Program-made: the position numbers and the translations under genes
From: an uncultured Bacteroidales bacterium
GTDB lineage: Bacteria; Bacteroidota; Bacteroidia; Bacteroidales; UBA932
Reading direction: 5' to 3'
DNA length: 64,000 nucleotides
NCBI GenBank assembly: GCA_944322715.1
Contig: CALUPT010000014.1
Span: 1 to 64,000 of the forward strand
The notes under the pieces: model-generated
The model's database searches: none
What the model was told of the DNA's origin: nothing
Seen by the model: the letters and a program-made list of their open reading frames with translations, nothing else
Shown: in pieces, positions 28,432 to 37,452 of the stretch
Layout of the letters: every line of letters begins with the position of its first letter
Position numbering within the stretch: the stretch's first letter is position 1

Positions 28432-30186
28432 TTATCTGATTTTAATGTGTTGCCATGTGTCCATATCCGATTTTTTCGACAAGGAGAATGTAGAGACAGC
28501 ACCTCCATCCGACATTGCGGAATAAAGGCACAGGAAATCACCCTCCGAAAGACCGAGGCTCTCGAGAGGAATGGCTATTTCGACTGCAAACCCTGATTCC
28601 CCTTTGTCGGATGTCCCGTAGCGGAAAGAGGATGAGATGTCTGCATCCGATGCGAGTACCGAACCTGAAGAACTGATCTTCACTGTCTTCACATCTTTGC
28701 CGGAAGGATTGCCCAGAAGCATGTCTACCCGGGTCCTACCGGACCTGTCATCCGACAGGGTCTCCACAAGGAGATAAAGGTTCCTGTCATCCTTTGCTGT
28801 CCGGAAAATGGACTCCGCCCCATCCCTGCATCCGAGATACAGGGCATCTTCCGACATCCATTCTCCACCATCGCCATCCGCCACAATCCGGGCATCTGAT
28901 GCATCTATACGGTGGTTCAGATAGAATCTTCCGAATTCAATCCCTTTATCACAATGCATTGCAGCTACAAGCGACAGCGGAGAATCCACCTCGGTACATG
29001 ACCAGTAGCCCATACCCGAAAACGGAGACAACCATCCATCATCCCACACCGTACCGCCGTTGCGGCAGCCGGAACTGTCCAGTATCTTCATCCGGAAGCG
29101 TCCGCCTATATGTCCTGATATGACAACTTCCCCGGATGGGAAAACCGCGACATATCCGCCACCGCCCTCTATGACATTGGACAGTCTGGTTGAAGGGCCT
29201 TCGGAATCTTCCCCGAGATCCTTCCATTCCAGAGAATCATTCCAGATGACAGAAAGGGCATAATAGCTCTTCCCGTTTACACCAGGTGTCCGCTCCAGCC
29301 TTGACTCTATGAACCCGAACAGGGTCTTGCCATCGTTGAGGACGCGAAAACACGGCATCTGGTCAGTGTATATCTTCTGTCCGGCAAAATCTCCATCCGG
29401 ACCATCATATCTGTACTTGTACTGACGGCACACCCTCTTCCTGAGACTCCATGTGATTCCGTTGTCGGAAGATTCAATCAAGGACGTACCCGAATTCCTC
29501 GTCTGCGGAGTGGCATCGGTAAAATAACATTGTAATTTTCCGTCAGGAAGAGCAAGAAGATACGGCTCCCAGTTCGGTCCCTCATAGATCTGTACAGGCG
29601 AAGTCCATGTCCTCCCGTTATCCTTGCTGCGGATAAGCATGATTCCGCATCCGAGACCTTCCCTGTAATGTTCTGTAGCCCTGAATGAACAGACAGCAAG
29701 TATCTCCCCATCAGGCAAGACTGCCGCATCCATATTGACATAGCGTCTCCAGTCACCCGTACCGTTGACAGTGACATGTTCCGGGCCGAAAAGCAGGACA
29801 GGCTCCGACCATTCCTTGAAATCCCCGCTTATGGAAGACCATATTCGCGAACCGGTCGGACTACCGTGCCAGAACATTATATATTCTCCATTGCCCATCT
29901 TCTTGATGCGCGGATACATAGCCATTCTCTGGTCTTCCGGTGCTCCGGCTGTGAGCATGTCATGAGGGAGGATGTATGAATAGCCTGACATCGGCTGCAT
30001 CGCACTCCAGCATTCCTCTCCTGTATGAGAATCCCTCTCCGGCCTTGCCGCATCTATAACCTGCGACACCGTATGCAGCCTTACCGGCTCATCTTCAGGA
30101 GCGGGCAGCCGGTCAGCCATACAGCCGATGCCGGACAAGATGGCAGCGAACGCCACCGATGTTATCTTAAACATATTCTTTGCCAT
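28432..30186 (-). CDS. Asp-box beta-propeller exo-glycosidase-like lipoprotein (second copy)
   Basis: A 584-residue paralogue of its two neighbours, with lipobox LSGIGC near residue 22. The same landmarks occur in the same order: MYPRIKKMGNGEYIMFWHG, NMDAAVLPDGEILAVCSF, the Asp box SKDNGRTW, NWEPYLLALPDG, QMPCFRVLNDGKTLFGF with IESRLE, and a C-terminal DGDGGEW domain with FRTAKDDRNLYLLVE. It overlaps the first copy by 25 bases and lies two bases before the third copy. A 34-base stretch (29351-29384) is identical to 27591-27624 in the third copy, which suggests recent duplication or gene conversion. Confidence 0.8.
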   Translation of the reverse strand: MAKNMFKITSVAFAAILSGIGCMADRLPAPEDEPVRLHTVSQVIDAARPERDSHTGEECWSAMQPMSGYSYILPHDMLTAGAPEDQRMAMYPRIKKMGNGEYIMFWHGSPTGSRIWSSISGDFKEWSEPVLLFGPEHVTVNGTGDWRRYVNMDAAVLPDGEILAVCSFRATEHYREGLGCGIMLIRSKDNGRTWTSPVQIYEGPNWEPYLLALPDGKLQCYFTDATPQTRNSGTSLIESSDNGITWSLRKRVCRQYKYRYDGPDGDFAGQKIYTDQMPCFRVLNDGKTLFGFIESRLERTPGVNGKSYYALSVIWNDSLEWKDLGEDSEGPSTRLSNVIEGGGGYVAVFPSGEVVISGHIGGRFRMKILDSSGCRNGGTVWDDGWLSPFSGMGYWSCTEVDSPLSLVAAMHCDKGIEFGRFYLNHRIDASDARIVADGDGGEWMSEDALYLGCRDGAESIFRTAKDDRNLYLLVETLSDDRSGRTRVDMLLGNPSGKDVKTVKISSSGSVLASDADISSSFRYGTSDKGESGFAVEIAIPLESLGLSEGDFLCLYSAMSDGGAVSTFSLSKKSDMDTWQHIKIR

Positions 30187-31883
30187 GTCTCTGTCTTTGA
30201 ACTGTTGGAACCGGTGAATGTATCTTTAGTCCTGCCACAGGCAGTCTCTGCCCAGAAGCACAGTTCATCCGCACTTCCTACATACTTCCTCGGGACACTT
30301 ATTTCAGCCACATATCCGGGCTTTCCGGCAACCGTCTTGCCTCTACGGCTGCATACCGTAATACCATCAGCAGAGCCATTCCTGCCGGAAGTCCCGCTGC
30401 CGACCAGTCCGGATGCCCCTACCGAAAAAGAGATTGTCGAGCCGGGAGCCATTTTCTTCGCCGATGCATCATGCAAGGACATAGATATGACAGGCTCCTC
30501 TCCCTGGACATATCCCGTTACTTCTGCCAGGACATACACATAGTCTTCATCGTGACTTGCCCTGAATATAGCCTGCACCGGGGATTCGGAGCCTATGAAC
30601 AACGCATCTTCCGCGTCCCACTCTCTGCCATCCCCATCAATATCTACAGTCTGCCTTACCGCATCTATACGATGGTTGAGATACCCTACCCCGAACAGCA
30701 ATCCATCCTGGCAGTCCATTGCCCATACCAAATGATGCGGATCCACGGTCTCTATGGTTCCCCATGTCCCAGGCCTGTCAAAAGGCTGAAGCCAGTCCGA
30801 ATACCAGTTCCGGCCGTTGAAACTGCCGGCCGTTGCATCTCCGATCTTGACGGAAAGCAGGCCTCCGATACCGGCCGATATAGCCACCTCACCAGAGGGG
30901 AACACGGTCACATATCCCCCGTTGCCCCTGAATATGTTCGTTTTCCTGGTCTGCGGGCCTTCCCCATCTTCTCCAAGATCCTCCCAGGCGTATGCATCGT
31001 TCCAGATGGCAGACATCATGTATGAACTCTGCGTACCCGGACCTCCGGACTCCAGCCTGGCTTCCAGAATCCCGAAAAGAGTCTTTCCATCTGCCAGCAG
31101 CCTGAAACAGGGCATCTGGTCAGTGAAAATCTTTTGCTGCCGGTCATAATATTTGAACTGACGGCAGACCCTCTTCCGGGATGACCACGTGAATCCGCCA
31201 TCGAATGACTCTATCATCGATGTCCCTGAATTCTTTGTTGCCGGATCGGCATCCGTGAAATAGCACTGCAGCCGTCCATCCGGCAGCTCTATCAGATATG
31301 GCTCCCAGTTCGGTCCTTCGTATATGACCCTCGGCCTGTCCCACCAGTCTCCATTGTAACGGCTTCTTCTGATGACAATCCCGCATCCGAGCCCTTCCGC
31401 ATAGCGGTCGCTGCGGAACGAGGCCGCCATCACTATCTCCCCGCTTCCGAGGACCACTGCATCCGCTGTCATATACCTTATCCAGGTCTTCTTGCCTGCC
31501 ACCATCTTCTGCTCTGGACCGAAAAGGCGTACCCTCTCATCCCAGTTGCGCAGATCGGCAGTCCTGGCGCAGTATATCCTGCTTGAATGCTGCCCTCCCT
31601 GCCAGAACATGACTGTACGGCCATCCCGCATCCTCTTTACCCTCGGGTAAAAAGGGACAGACTGCTCGGCAGGAATATCCTCCGGAAGCAGATACCGTGT
31701 CCTGAGCAAAGTGTCGTATGTATATACAGGTTCTATAGAACTGTATGCCTCTACCCCTATATGCGAGCCGGACACAGTCCTGCCGCGGTTCATCTGGTCC
31801 TCCGTATGGACAAGCACGCCCTGGGCAGACAGCAGGACCGGAAATACCGAGAAAACCAATATCGGCAATATCCTTTTCATCAT
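30162..31883 (-). CDS. Asp-box beta-propeller exo-glycosidase-like protein (first copy)
   Basis: A 573-residue paralogue with a signal peptidase I-type signal (ILPILVFSVFPVLLSAQG) and no lipobox cysteine, so it is probably periplasmic or secreted while the other two copies are lipoproteins. Landmarks are FYPRVKRMRDGRTVMFWQGG, TADAVVLGSGEIVMA, NWEPYLIELPDGRLQCYF, FDGGFTW and FGILEARLES, then a C-terminal DGDGREWDAEDALF domain. It is the most diverged of the three. The start overlaps the upstream gene by ATGA. Confidence 0.8.
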   Translation of the reverse strand: MMKRILPILVFSVFPVLLSAQGVLVHTEDQMNRGRTVSGSHIGVEAYSSIEPVYTYDTLLRTRYLLPEDIPAEQSVPFYPRVKRMRDGRTVMFWQGGQHSSRIYCARTADLRNWDERVRLFGPEQKMVAGKKTWIRYMTADAVVLGSGEIVMAASFRSDRYAEGLGCGIVIRRSRYNGDWWDRPRVIYEGPNWEPYLIELPDGRLQCYFTDADPATKNSGTSMIESFDGGFTWSSRKRVCRQFKYYDRQQKIFTDQMPCFRLLADGKTLFGILEARLESGGPGTQSSYMMSAIWNDAYAWEDLGEDGEGPQTRKTNIFRGNGGYVTVFPSGEVAISAGIGGLLSVKIGDATAGSFNGRNWYSDWLQPFDRPGTWGTIETVDPHHLVWAMDCQDGLLFGVGYLNHRIDAVRQTVDIDGDGREWDAEDALFIGSESPVQAIFRASHDEDYVYVLAEVTGYVQGEEPVISMSLHDASAKKMAPGSTISFSVGASGLVGSGTSGRNGSADGITVCSRRGKTVAGKPGYVAEISVPRKYVGSADELCFWAETACGRTKDTFTGSNSSKTETWQRICLR

Positions 31884-33943
31884 TCTGTCATTTTAAGGCA
31901 TCTCACAGAAAGCATCTGTCCTCTGAGATCGTTGCCTATCTGGGCATACTGCTGTCCATCTATCCTGAAGAGATGGGTATTGGACAACCCGGATGCGCTG
32001 GTCCAGTACAAGCCCCAATAGGTCTCATAACACAGGGCTGTGGCATCTTCAAACCTGGACGAGACATAACCTGCCGCAGGGAAGAAGACTTCTGAGCCGC
32101 TGTCACCTGTCCGGAAATAATATCCGTAGTAAGTATCCCTGCCTGAAAGGGAGCTTCCATTCAGGGAGAGCAGACCGTAAAGGTGTTTCAGATCCGCTAT
32201 CCTGTAACCTTCCGGACACGGGTCATAGACAGTCTTGACTCCCGATACCGTCATATTTTCTGCCACTATCCTGTCCGGGTCAGTCGCGGAATACGGAAAT
32301 CCCCACAGTTCGTTGATATATGACATCAACCAGTTGCATCCGCTGCCGTTGTCCAGCCAGATCCTTTTCTCCGGATTGCGGACCGTATAGCCGATATTCC
32401 CTATAGTCCTGTCATCTCTTGTCACGGAATTGGTGAAGGCATTCTCTGCCCTGTACGATGTCACTCTGGCACTTCTGGAAAGGACTCTCGGGAACGGGTC
32501 TTTCCTGCCCCACTGGTAGAAAAGGCCGAAAGAATTGCGTATGGTCTCCTCAGTGCACTGAGATCTGTCAAGGACCGATGTAGCCCCGAGATTCCGGTCC
32601 ATAAGCACATAATCCCCTCCATCCGGATTGCTGCATCCGACATCTTCAACTTCTCCCACCCATATATGGAAAGACCATAGCACAGTGCCGTCGGAATCCT
32701 TTATGGCGACGACAGCATTTCCCGCCGTTCCAGTGAGAGGGACATCAATATAGGTATGTCCATCCTCCTCGGAGACAGGGATGGATGCACCTGCAGGTAT
32801 TACTGTCCCTCTGCCGGAAGAAGCCGAGAGGTCAGTCTCCGGACAGCCGTGTTCCTGCTGCCAGACGACAGATACCCCAGCAATCGCACCGGAAGCGCCT
32901 TTAACCGGTATCCCATCCGGCTCGAAACTTTCGGAAAAACTGCAGTACGGGGTGACATCCACCCTGACTGAGGTCGTCCCGGGCTCTGCACGCACACAGT
33001 TGGCCGTACCATAATACACTGTCAACGGCATATACGGGAGTCTCGTGACCGCCGCCGGTCTCACTGTCAGAGACTCCGTGACAAAACTGTATTCCATCCC
33101 GTCCGAATCGACAAGAGTGACCTCAAGCCCTTCTGCATAGTCCATAGCCGGGAGCCATACAAGAAAACAACGGGCGTTGTTGCCGAATGTGGATGCAGAA
33201 TTGACGCTCCATGAGGTCCAGCCGCCGGTTTCAATGGAGACAGGATTGTCGAGGACATACTGGAGATGCGTCTTGTCTCCGGCCATTGCGGTAATCCGTC
33301 CTTCACGCATGTCCACTGTAGCAGTACCTCCGAGTGCAGAGCCGTCCGCCGCCCCTATCCTGATTGCAGCCAGTTCAATTCCCGTCGTCTGGTAATCGTA
33401 CGGCCGGATCTGCACTGCCCCGCAAAGACTTTTGAAGTCGAAAATATTACCTTCAGCACAGGCTACCATAGGGACTCCCGACACATCGGCATCCTCAGGA
33501 AGGACGGTGTCTTCGGCATAACCATATACAAGCCCGGACGCATCAAGTGCTGAAAAGTCCACCTCTGCGACAGGGGAATCACCTACAATGGCCCGGCCTG
33601 AAGCAGATGCCGGGTACACCGCATAACGGGGAACACCGGCCACCGCATCATCAGGAGCCTCCGGAGCAAATATCGCGGCAGTGCCATCGGAACTCAATTC
33701 AGTGATGCAGTACACCGCACCTGTCAGGTTATCAGCGCTCATCACCTTTATTGCGTCCCCGGCATCCCATACTACCTTCAATCTGTCATCAAGTCCCGTT
33801 TTCGTAGCGAAGCCGGTCTTTCCGACAATCTCATACCCTTCCGCCGCAAGATCATCTGACGGCCGTGAAACGGTAGCATCCGGTTCCAGTCCTGTGCATC
33901 CGGCAACAGCCAGGGATGCCATGATCATATCCAGCCTTCTCAT
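31880..33943 (-). CDS. Fimbrillin-like/FISUMP-domain surface lipoprotein
   Basis: A 687-residue lipoprotein (signal MIMASLAVAGC). The N-terminal half has a fimbrillin-like pattern: KTGFATKTGLDDRLKVVWDA, GDAIKV, a PRYAVYPAS segment and TVDMREGRITAM. The C-terminal 250 residues form a Fibrobacter succinogenes major paralogous domain: VLMDRNLGATSV, FYQWGRKDPFPR, YDPCPEGYRIAD, VFFPAAGY and a final LSVRCLKM. Both are adhesion or binding modules without catalytic signatures. A likely role is binding glycan at the cell surface. It overlaps its neighbours on both sides by ATGA. Confidence 0.8.
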   Translation of the reverse strand: MRRLDMIMASLAVAGCTGLEPDATVSRPSDDLAAEGYEIVGKTGFATKTGLDDRLKVVWDAGDAIKVMSADNLTGAVYCITELSSDGTAAIFAPEAPDDAVAGVPRYAVYPASASGRAIVGDSPVAEVDFSALDASGLVYGYAEDTVLPEDADVSGVPMVACAEGNIFDFKSLCGAVQIRPYDYQTTGIELAAIRIGAADGSALGGTATVDMREGRITAMAGDKTHLQYVLDNPVSIETGGWTSWSVNSASTFGNNARCFLVWLPAMDYAEGLEVTLVDSDGMEYSFVTESLTVRPAAVTRLPYMPLTVYYGTANCVRAEPGTTSVRVDVTPYCSFSESFEPDGIPVKGASGAIAGVSVVWQQEHGCPETDLSASSGRGTVIPAGASIPVSEEDGHTYIDVPLTGTAGNAVVAIKDSDGTVLWSFHIWVGEVEDVGCSNPDGGDYVLMDRNLGATSVLDRSQCTEETIRNSFGLFYQWGRKDPFPRVLSRSARVTSYRAENAFTNSVTRDDRTIGNIGYTVRNPEKRIWLDNGSGCNWLMSYINELWGFPYSATDPDRIVAENMTVSGVKTVYDPCPEGYRIADLKHLYGLLSLNGSSLSGRDTYYGYYFRTGDSGSEVFFPAAGYVSSRFEDATALCYETYWGLYWTSASGLSNTHLFRIDGQQYAQIGNDLRGQMLSVRCLKMTE

Positions 33944-34797
33944 AACGTGCCCTCCCTTTTGTAATACAGCAGATTTTCCTCTTCCATAACATCATATATC
34001 CTGTCAGACATATATGCCGCACCGTAACTGTCCGGATGGACTCCATCGAAAGTCTCCAGAGGAGACTCGAACTTCACTACCGGGAATCCATAATGTCCGG
34101 CAATCTCCTCTATCGAATCCGCGAGAGACACATATTCCTCCTGATAGAGGCAGTCGCCTATCACACAGACAATCTTCACCCCCGGCCATGCCTCGGTTAT
34201 CTTTTTCACCATGCAGATGTAGGCGGGACGGAAACAGTATCTGTCCAGTTCATCGGCAGGAGTATCATAGTCGTATTCTCCGAGCGGAGCCGGATGCCCG
34301 AGAGAAATCCCCCTGTCGTTGGTACCTCCATGTATGACCACGATGTCGGGATTGTCGAAACCTGTGCATCTGGTGACAAAGTCGTTCCGGTCATACAGGG
34401 ACTCCGAGCCGGTCTTGGCTACACAGGTTGCAGAGAACGACAGGTTCATGTCCAGCTCCGCATCCGGCATAAGCGTATATATAAGCCTGTGCCACCATGT
34501 CTGGCTGACATCGGTAAGGTCTGAGACGGCCCCCGCGGAATGAGGATAATAGGCGACATACCCGTTCGGTATCCACCCGCTGAAAGTGGATATGGAATCA
34601 CCGATTATGCCTACCCTGACCGGTATTCCTCCCCATTGCGGAGTAGAGCCTGTCCCATCCTGATGTCGGTCCACATATTCCGTCTCTTCAATGACAGTGA
34701 CCTTTTCCTCGGTCACGGTCTGGATCCGGGTCGAATCGCACGACCCGAATATCACAATGGCCGGCCATAGCAGCAGCCTTAAGCATGTCCATTTCAT
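33940..34797 (-). CDS. SGNH/GDSL hydrolase lipoprotein
   Basis: A 285-residue lipoprotein (lipobox FGSC). SGNH hydrolase motifs are in order: GIIGDSISTF with the nucleophile serine, IVVIHGGTNDRG with the asparagine block, and DGVHPDSYGAAYMSD with the Asp-His dyad near the C-terminus. In polysaccharide loci such enzymes usually remove acetyl or other ester groups before glycosidases act. This is the second esterase-type domain of the operon, after the SASA domain at 47732-50065. The substrate ester is unknown. Confidence 0.85.
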   Translation of the reverse strand: MKWTCLRLLLWPAIVIFGSCDSTRIQTVTEEKVTVIEETEYVDRHQDGTGSTPQWGGIPVRVGIIGDSISTFSGWIPNGYVAYYPHSAGAVSDLTDVSQTWWHRLIYTLMPDAELDMNLSFSATCVAKTGSESLYDRNDFVTRCTGFDNPDIVVIHGGTNDRGISLGHPAPLGEYDYDTPADELDRYCFRPAYICMVKKITEAWPGVKIVCVIGDCLYQEEYVSLADSIEEIAGHYGFPVVKFESPLETFDGVHPDSYGAAYMSDRIYDVMEEENLLYYKREGTL

Positions 34798-34815
34798 ATC
34801 TCGTTTCTTTATCCG

Positions 34816-37050
34816 TTATTTGACATATCTGATGGAAAAATAATCAATAGAGGAATGACATGCAGGGACAACAGCATTGCCATCGTACGAACCTGTGGAG
34901 CCGGCATTGCTCCCATCCGGACGGAGCCTGACATACACTGCCTCTTTCCCGAGAATCGCAGGGTCTTCAGGCAGATTGAAGCTGAAATACTTATAGCCTG
35001 GACACTGCCATGACCTCTTCTGGAATATGACCGTGAAGTCCGGAACCGTATATTCCGTCACCTCCGTCCACACGGTATTGTCCAGGGAATATTCCAGTAC
35101 CCAGTGTCTCGGGGCACCGACCGTCTCACCGAGCCCGTTCTCTGCACCGAAATTCACGGAAAGGGGGAAATTGGCCGCAGTGATGTCTTCCGTACTGAAA
35201 GTCACCAGCCAGTACTGTTCCGGTGTCCACTGGGTACAATACCATGCCGGACCGTTGGTATCATAGATAAGTCCGGATGATGCAGTGGCCGAATGTACCG
35301 ACCAGTGTGCGGAACGGCCATAATAATCATAGACACCGTTACCACCGGATGGGTCGGTGACCACCCCGTTCTCCACAGGGCCGAGATGGGACCAGTCCCT
35401 CCACGTAAGGAACATCTCCTGGTGTCCATCTTTCCACCTTATGAATCTGGATTTCAGCGATGTGTCATCCGTAGGGGATGGGACTGTAGGCCAGGTAGGA
35501 TACATGGTATAATCCTCATCGACATTCTTCACTATATTGTCATAGTTCCGGTTGAAATACCTGTATTCCGCTATCATGCCAGAGAACCCATCCTCGAAAT
35601 CCTCGGCTATCGCAATCTCTTCCCTTGTCACAGGCCTGATCTGGTAACGGGATATGGTCCCTATCCCGGTGATATAGTCAAGAGTCATCCCCGTAGCCAG
35701 AAGACGGGTTGCCTCGGCATTGTCCCATTCAAAATTGTCGCACTTCTCGTGCACAATGACACCGGAGACCTCGCCGGAACCTTGAGGCATACCTCTGCCA
35801 TCCCTTGCCCAGCTGCAGTCAAGGTTGGACATAAGGTATGTGGTGGCGCCATCCCTGTCCCTCAATGGCATAGGATATTTGTTCATGGCATCGGTATACC
35901 TCAGGTCCACAGGGACGAAAGGTCCTTTGCGGATAGGTATCTCGCAATCAGTCAGAGTGACGTATGTGTAAACATCATCATCCGTCAGTTCGGAAATGCG
36001 CCTCTTCTTGACAGGCAGGTCAGAGATGCTTCCGGACTCCGACTCCAGTACATTTGCTGCAGTAGCCCCTGTCAGTTCATATCTCAACGGTTCCTCAGAA
36101 TCCCCGCCCTTGCATGTAAGCGTCAATCCGCTGAGCAGCAATCTTATCCTGTCAAACCGGGAAGTCGTGTTGTCTTCAGCTGTCTCGAACTCCACAAGAA
36201 CTCCGTCCATAGCGGAATCATCCTGCAGATATATGACCCTGGAAGACCTCCCGCTGTCTTTCAATGTGGAAGATATGTTGACATCCTCTCCCCCGTTACC
36301 CTGCAAGTCATCATTTATGACCCTTCCGGTAAGCACCAGGTTTTCCTCTATCAGGACAGAGGATGAGGAAAGTCCTTTCAGCAGGCTGAAATCCACATCC
36401 GTGAACACCATTGAATTCCCTTCCTGATTGATATGCAATTCATCTTCAATGGCAGGATCCTCTGATGACCGCACAGTCACGACTGCACTCCTCATCAGAG
36501 AGGTATTGTTCGCCAGGACATCAAAAATCAGGAAATTGTTCTCTTTCACGATATTCGATATCCAGCCCTGAGCTCCATCATACCTGACATCCATCTCCAT
36601 CTCATCCTCCGCGAGCCTTGTCATCAGTTTTGCCGATGCCTGACCTCCATCAGCCCCCACAAGCATATTGGCATTCTCGAAATACAGGCCGGATGAAATT
36701 ATGCCTTCCTGCACGATTGAGACAGTACAGGTCCGGCTACCCCTGCTCAACACGACTTCTGCAGCCCTGTCCTTTCCCCTGTTCATCTGATATCCGATGA
36801 CGAGCCTGCTGTCACCGTTCCCTGAAATCCCCGGGGAAGAGCCGTCCTTGAACAGCAGCCAGTCCCCTCCTGTGATCGAGGCGGACCATTCGCCATCCGC
36901 ATACACTTCCATGGTATATTCCCCGGGCATGCATCCAAGCTCCACATTCTTTTCACCTGCCCCTATCTCCACGACATCTATAAGCCCATCCTGTGGTGTA
37001 CAGGAGAAGACAAGGGAAACTGTGCACAATATATACAGATATCTTTTCAT
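34816..37050 (-). CDS. BACON/DUF5689-domain lipoprotein
   Basis: A 744-residue lipoprotein (LVFSC). The N-terminus has BACON-like beta-sandwich domains (VYADGEWSASITGGDWLLF, and a second one around residues 120-210). A central DUF5689-type region follows, with LTDDDVYTYVTLTDCEIPIRKG, a pattern known from surface lipoproteins. The C-terminal 250 residues contain a large beta-rich domain (FIRWKDGHQEMFLTWRDW, AHWSVHSATASSGLIYDT). No hydrolase motif was seen. It follows the SusD gene and a small BACON lipoprotein, the usual position for surface glycan-binding proteins. The start is the ATG at 37050; the frame extends three codons to a GTG. Confidence 0.82.
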   Translation of the reverse strand: MKRYLYILCTVSLVFSCTPQDGLIDVVEIGAGEKNVELGCMPGEYTMEVYADGEWSASITGGDWLLFKDGSSPGISGNGDSRLVIGYQMNRGKDRAAEVVLSRGSRTCTVSIVQEGIISSGLYFENANMLVGADGGQASAKLMTRLAEDEMEMDVRYDGAQGWISNIVKENNFLIFDVLANNTSLMRSAVVTVRSSEDPAIEDELHINQEGNSMVFTDVDFSLLKGLSSSSVLIEENLVLTGRVINDDLQGNGGEDVNISSTLKDSGRSSRVIYLQDDSAMDGVLVEFETAEDNTTSRFDRIRLLLSGLTLTCKGGDSEEPLRYELTGATAANVLESESGSISDLPVKKRRISELTDDDVYTYVTLTDCEIPIRKGPFVPVDLRYTDAMNKYPMPLRDRDGATTYLMSNLDCSWARDGRGMPQGSGEVSGVIVHEKCDNFEWDNAEATRLLATGMTLDYITGIGTISRYQIRPVTREEIAIAEDFEDGFSGMIAEYRYFNRNYDNIVKNVDEDYTMYPTWPTVPSPTDDTSLKSRFIRWKDGHQEMFLTWRDWSHLGPVENGVVTDPSGGNGVYDYYGRSAHWSVHSATASSGLIYDTNGPAWYCTQWTPEQYWLVTFSTEDITAANFPLSVNFGAENGLGETVGAPRHWVLEYSLDNTVWTEVTEYTVPDFTVIFQKRSWQCPGYKYFSFNLPEDPAILGKEAVYVRLRPDGSNAGSTGSYDGNAVVPACHSSIDYFSIRYVK

Positions 37051-37058
37051 AATCGACA

Positions 37059-37448
37059 CTATTCAATATAATCAATATCCGATGCGCTCTGTTCAAGTCC
37101 TGACTGCACTGCAGAGACCGTAATCTCTTTACCGGAATCCGCCTTGAGCACGAACCTGGCCACTCTGGCATTGTCATCCATGTTGGCAGTGTACGAGAAC
37201 CTGACATGCTGCCGTCCGTATGCTTCGGACATGTCAGGGAAAAGCCATTCACCTCCCGATATGACCGTCAGGGTCCAGCGGCTGTCTTCGGCGGCGAAGA
37301 CCGTGAACCAGAACTCGCCTTCATAGACATTATCTATGTCCACTCTGTCAGTATTGACACCCAGCTCTATGGATGACACCCATTCCTTGCTGCAGGAGGA
37401 CAGGGCCGCGGCAAGGGAAAGCATTATGATATAAATACACCTTTTCAT
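37059..37448 (-). CDS. Small BACON-domain lipoprotein
   Basis: A 129-residue lipoprotein with a lipobox (AALSSC) and a single BACON-like sandwich: YEGEFWFTVFAAEDSRWTLTVISG, then GEWLFPD, ending ITVSAVQSG. It lies between SusD and the large BACON/DUF5689 lipoprotein. BACON domains are thought to act as spacers or glycan or mucin binders at the surface. I start at the ATG at 37448, four bases after the SusD stop; upstream ATGs would overlap susD. Confidence 0.75.
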   Translation of the reverse strand: MKRCIYIIMLSLAAALSSCSKEWVSSIELGVNTDRVDIDNVYEGEFWFTVFAAEDSRWTLTVISGGEWLFPDMSEAYGRQHVRFSYTANMDDNARVARFVLKADSGKEITVSAVQSGLEQSASDIDYIE

Positions 37449-37452
37449 ACTG

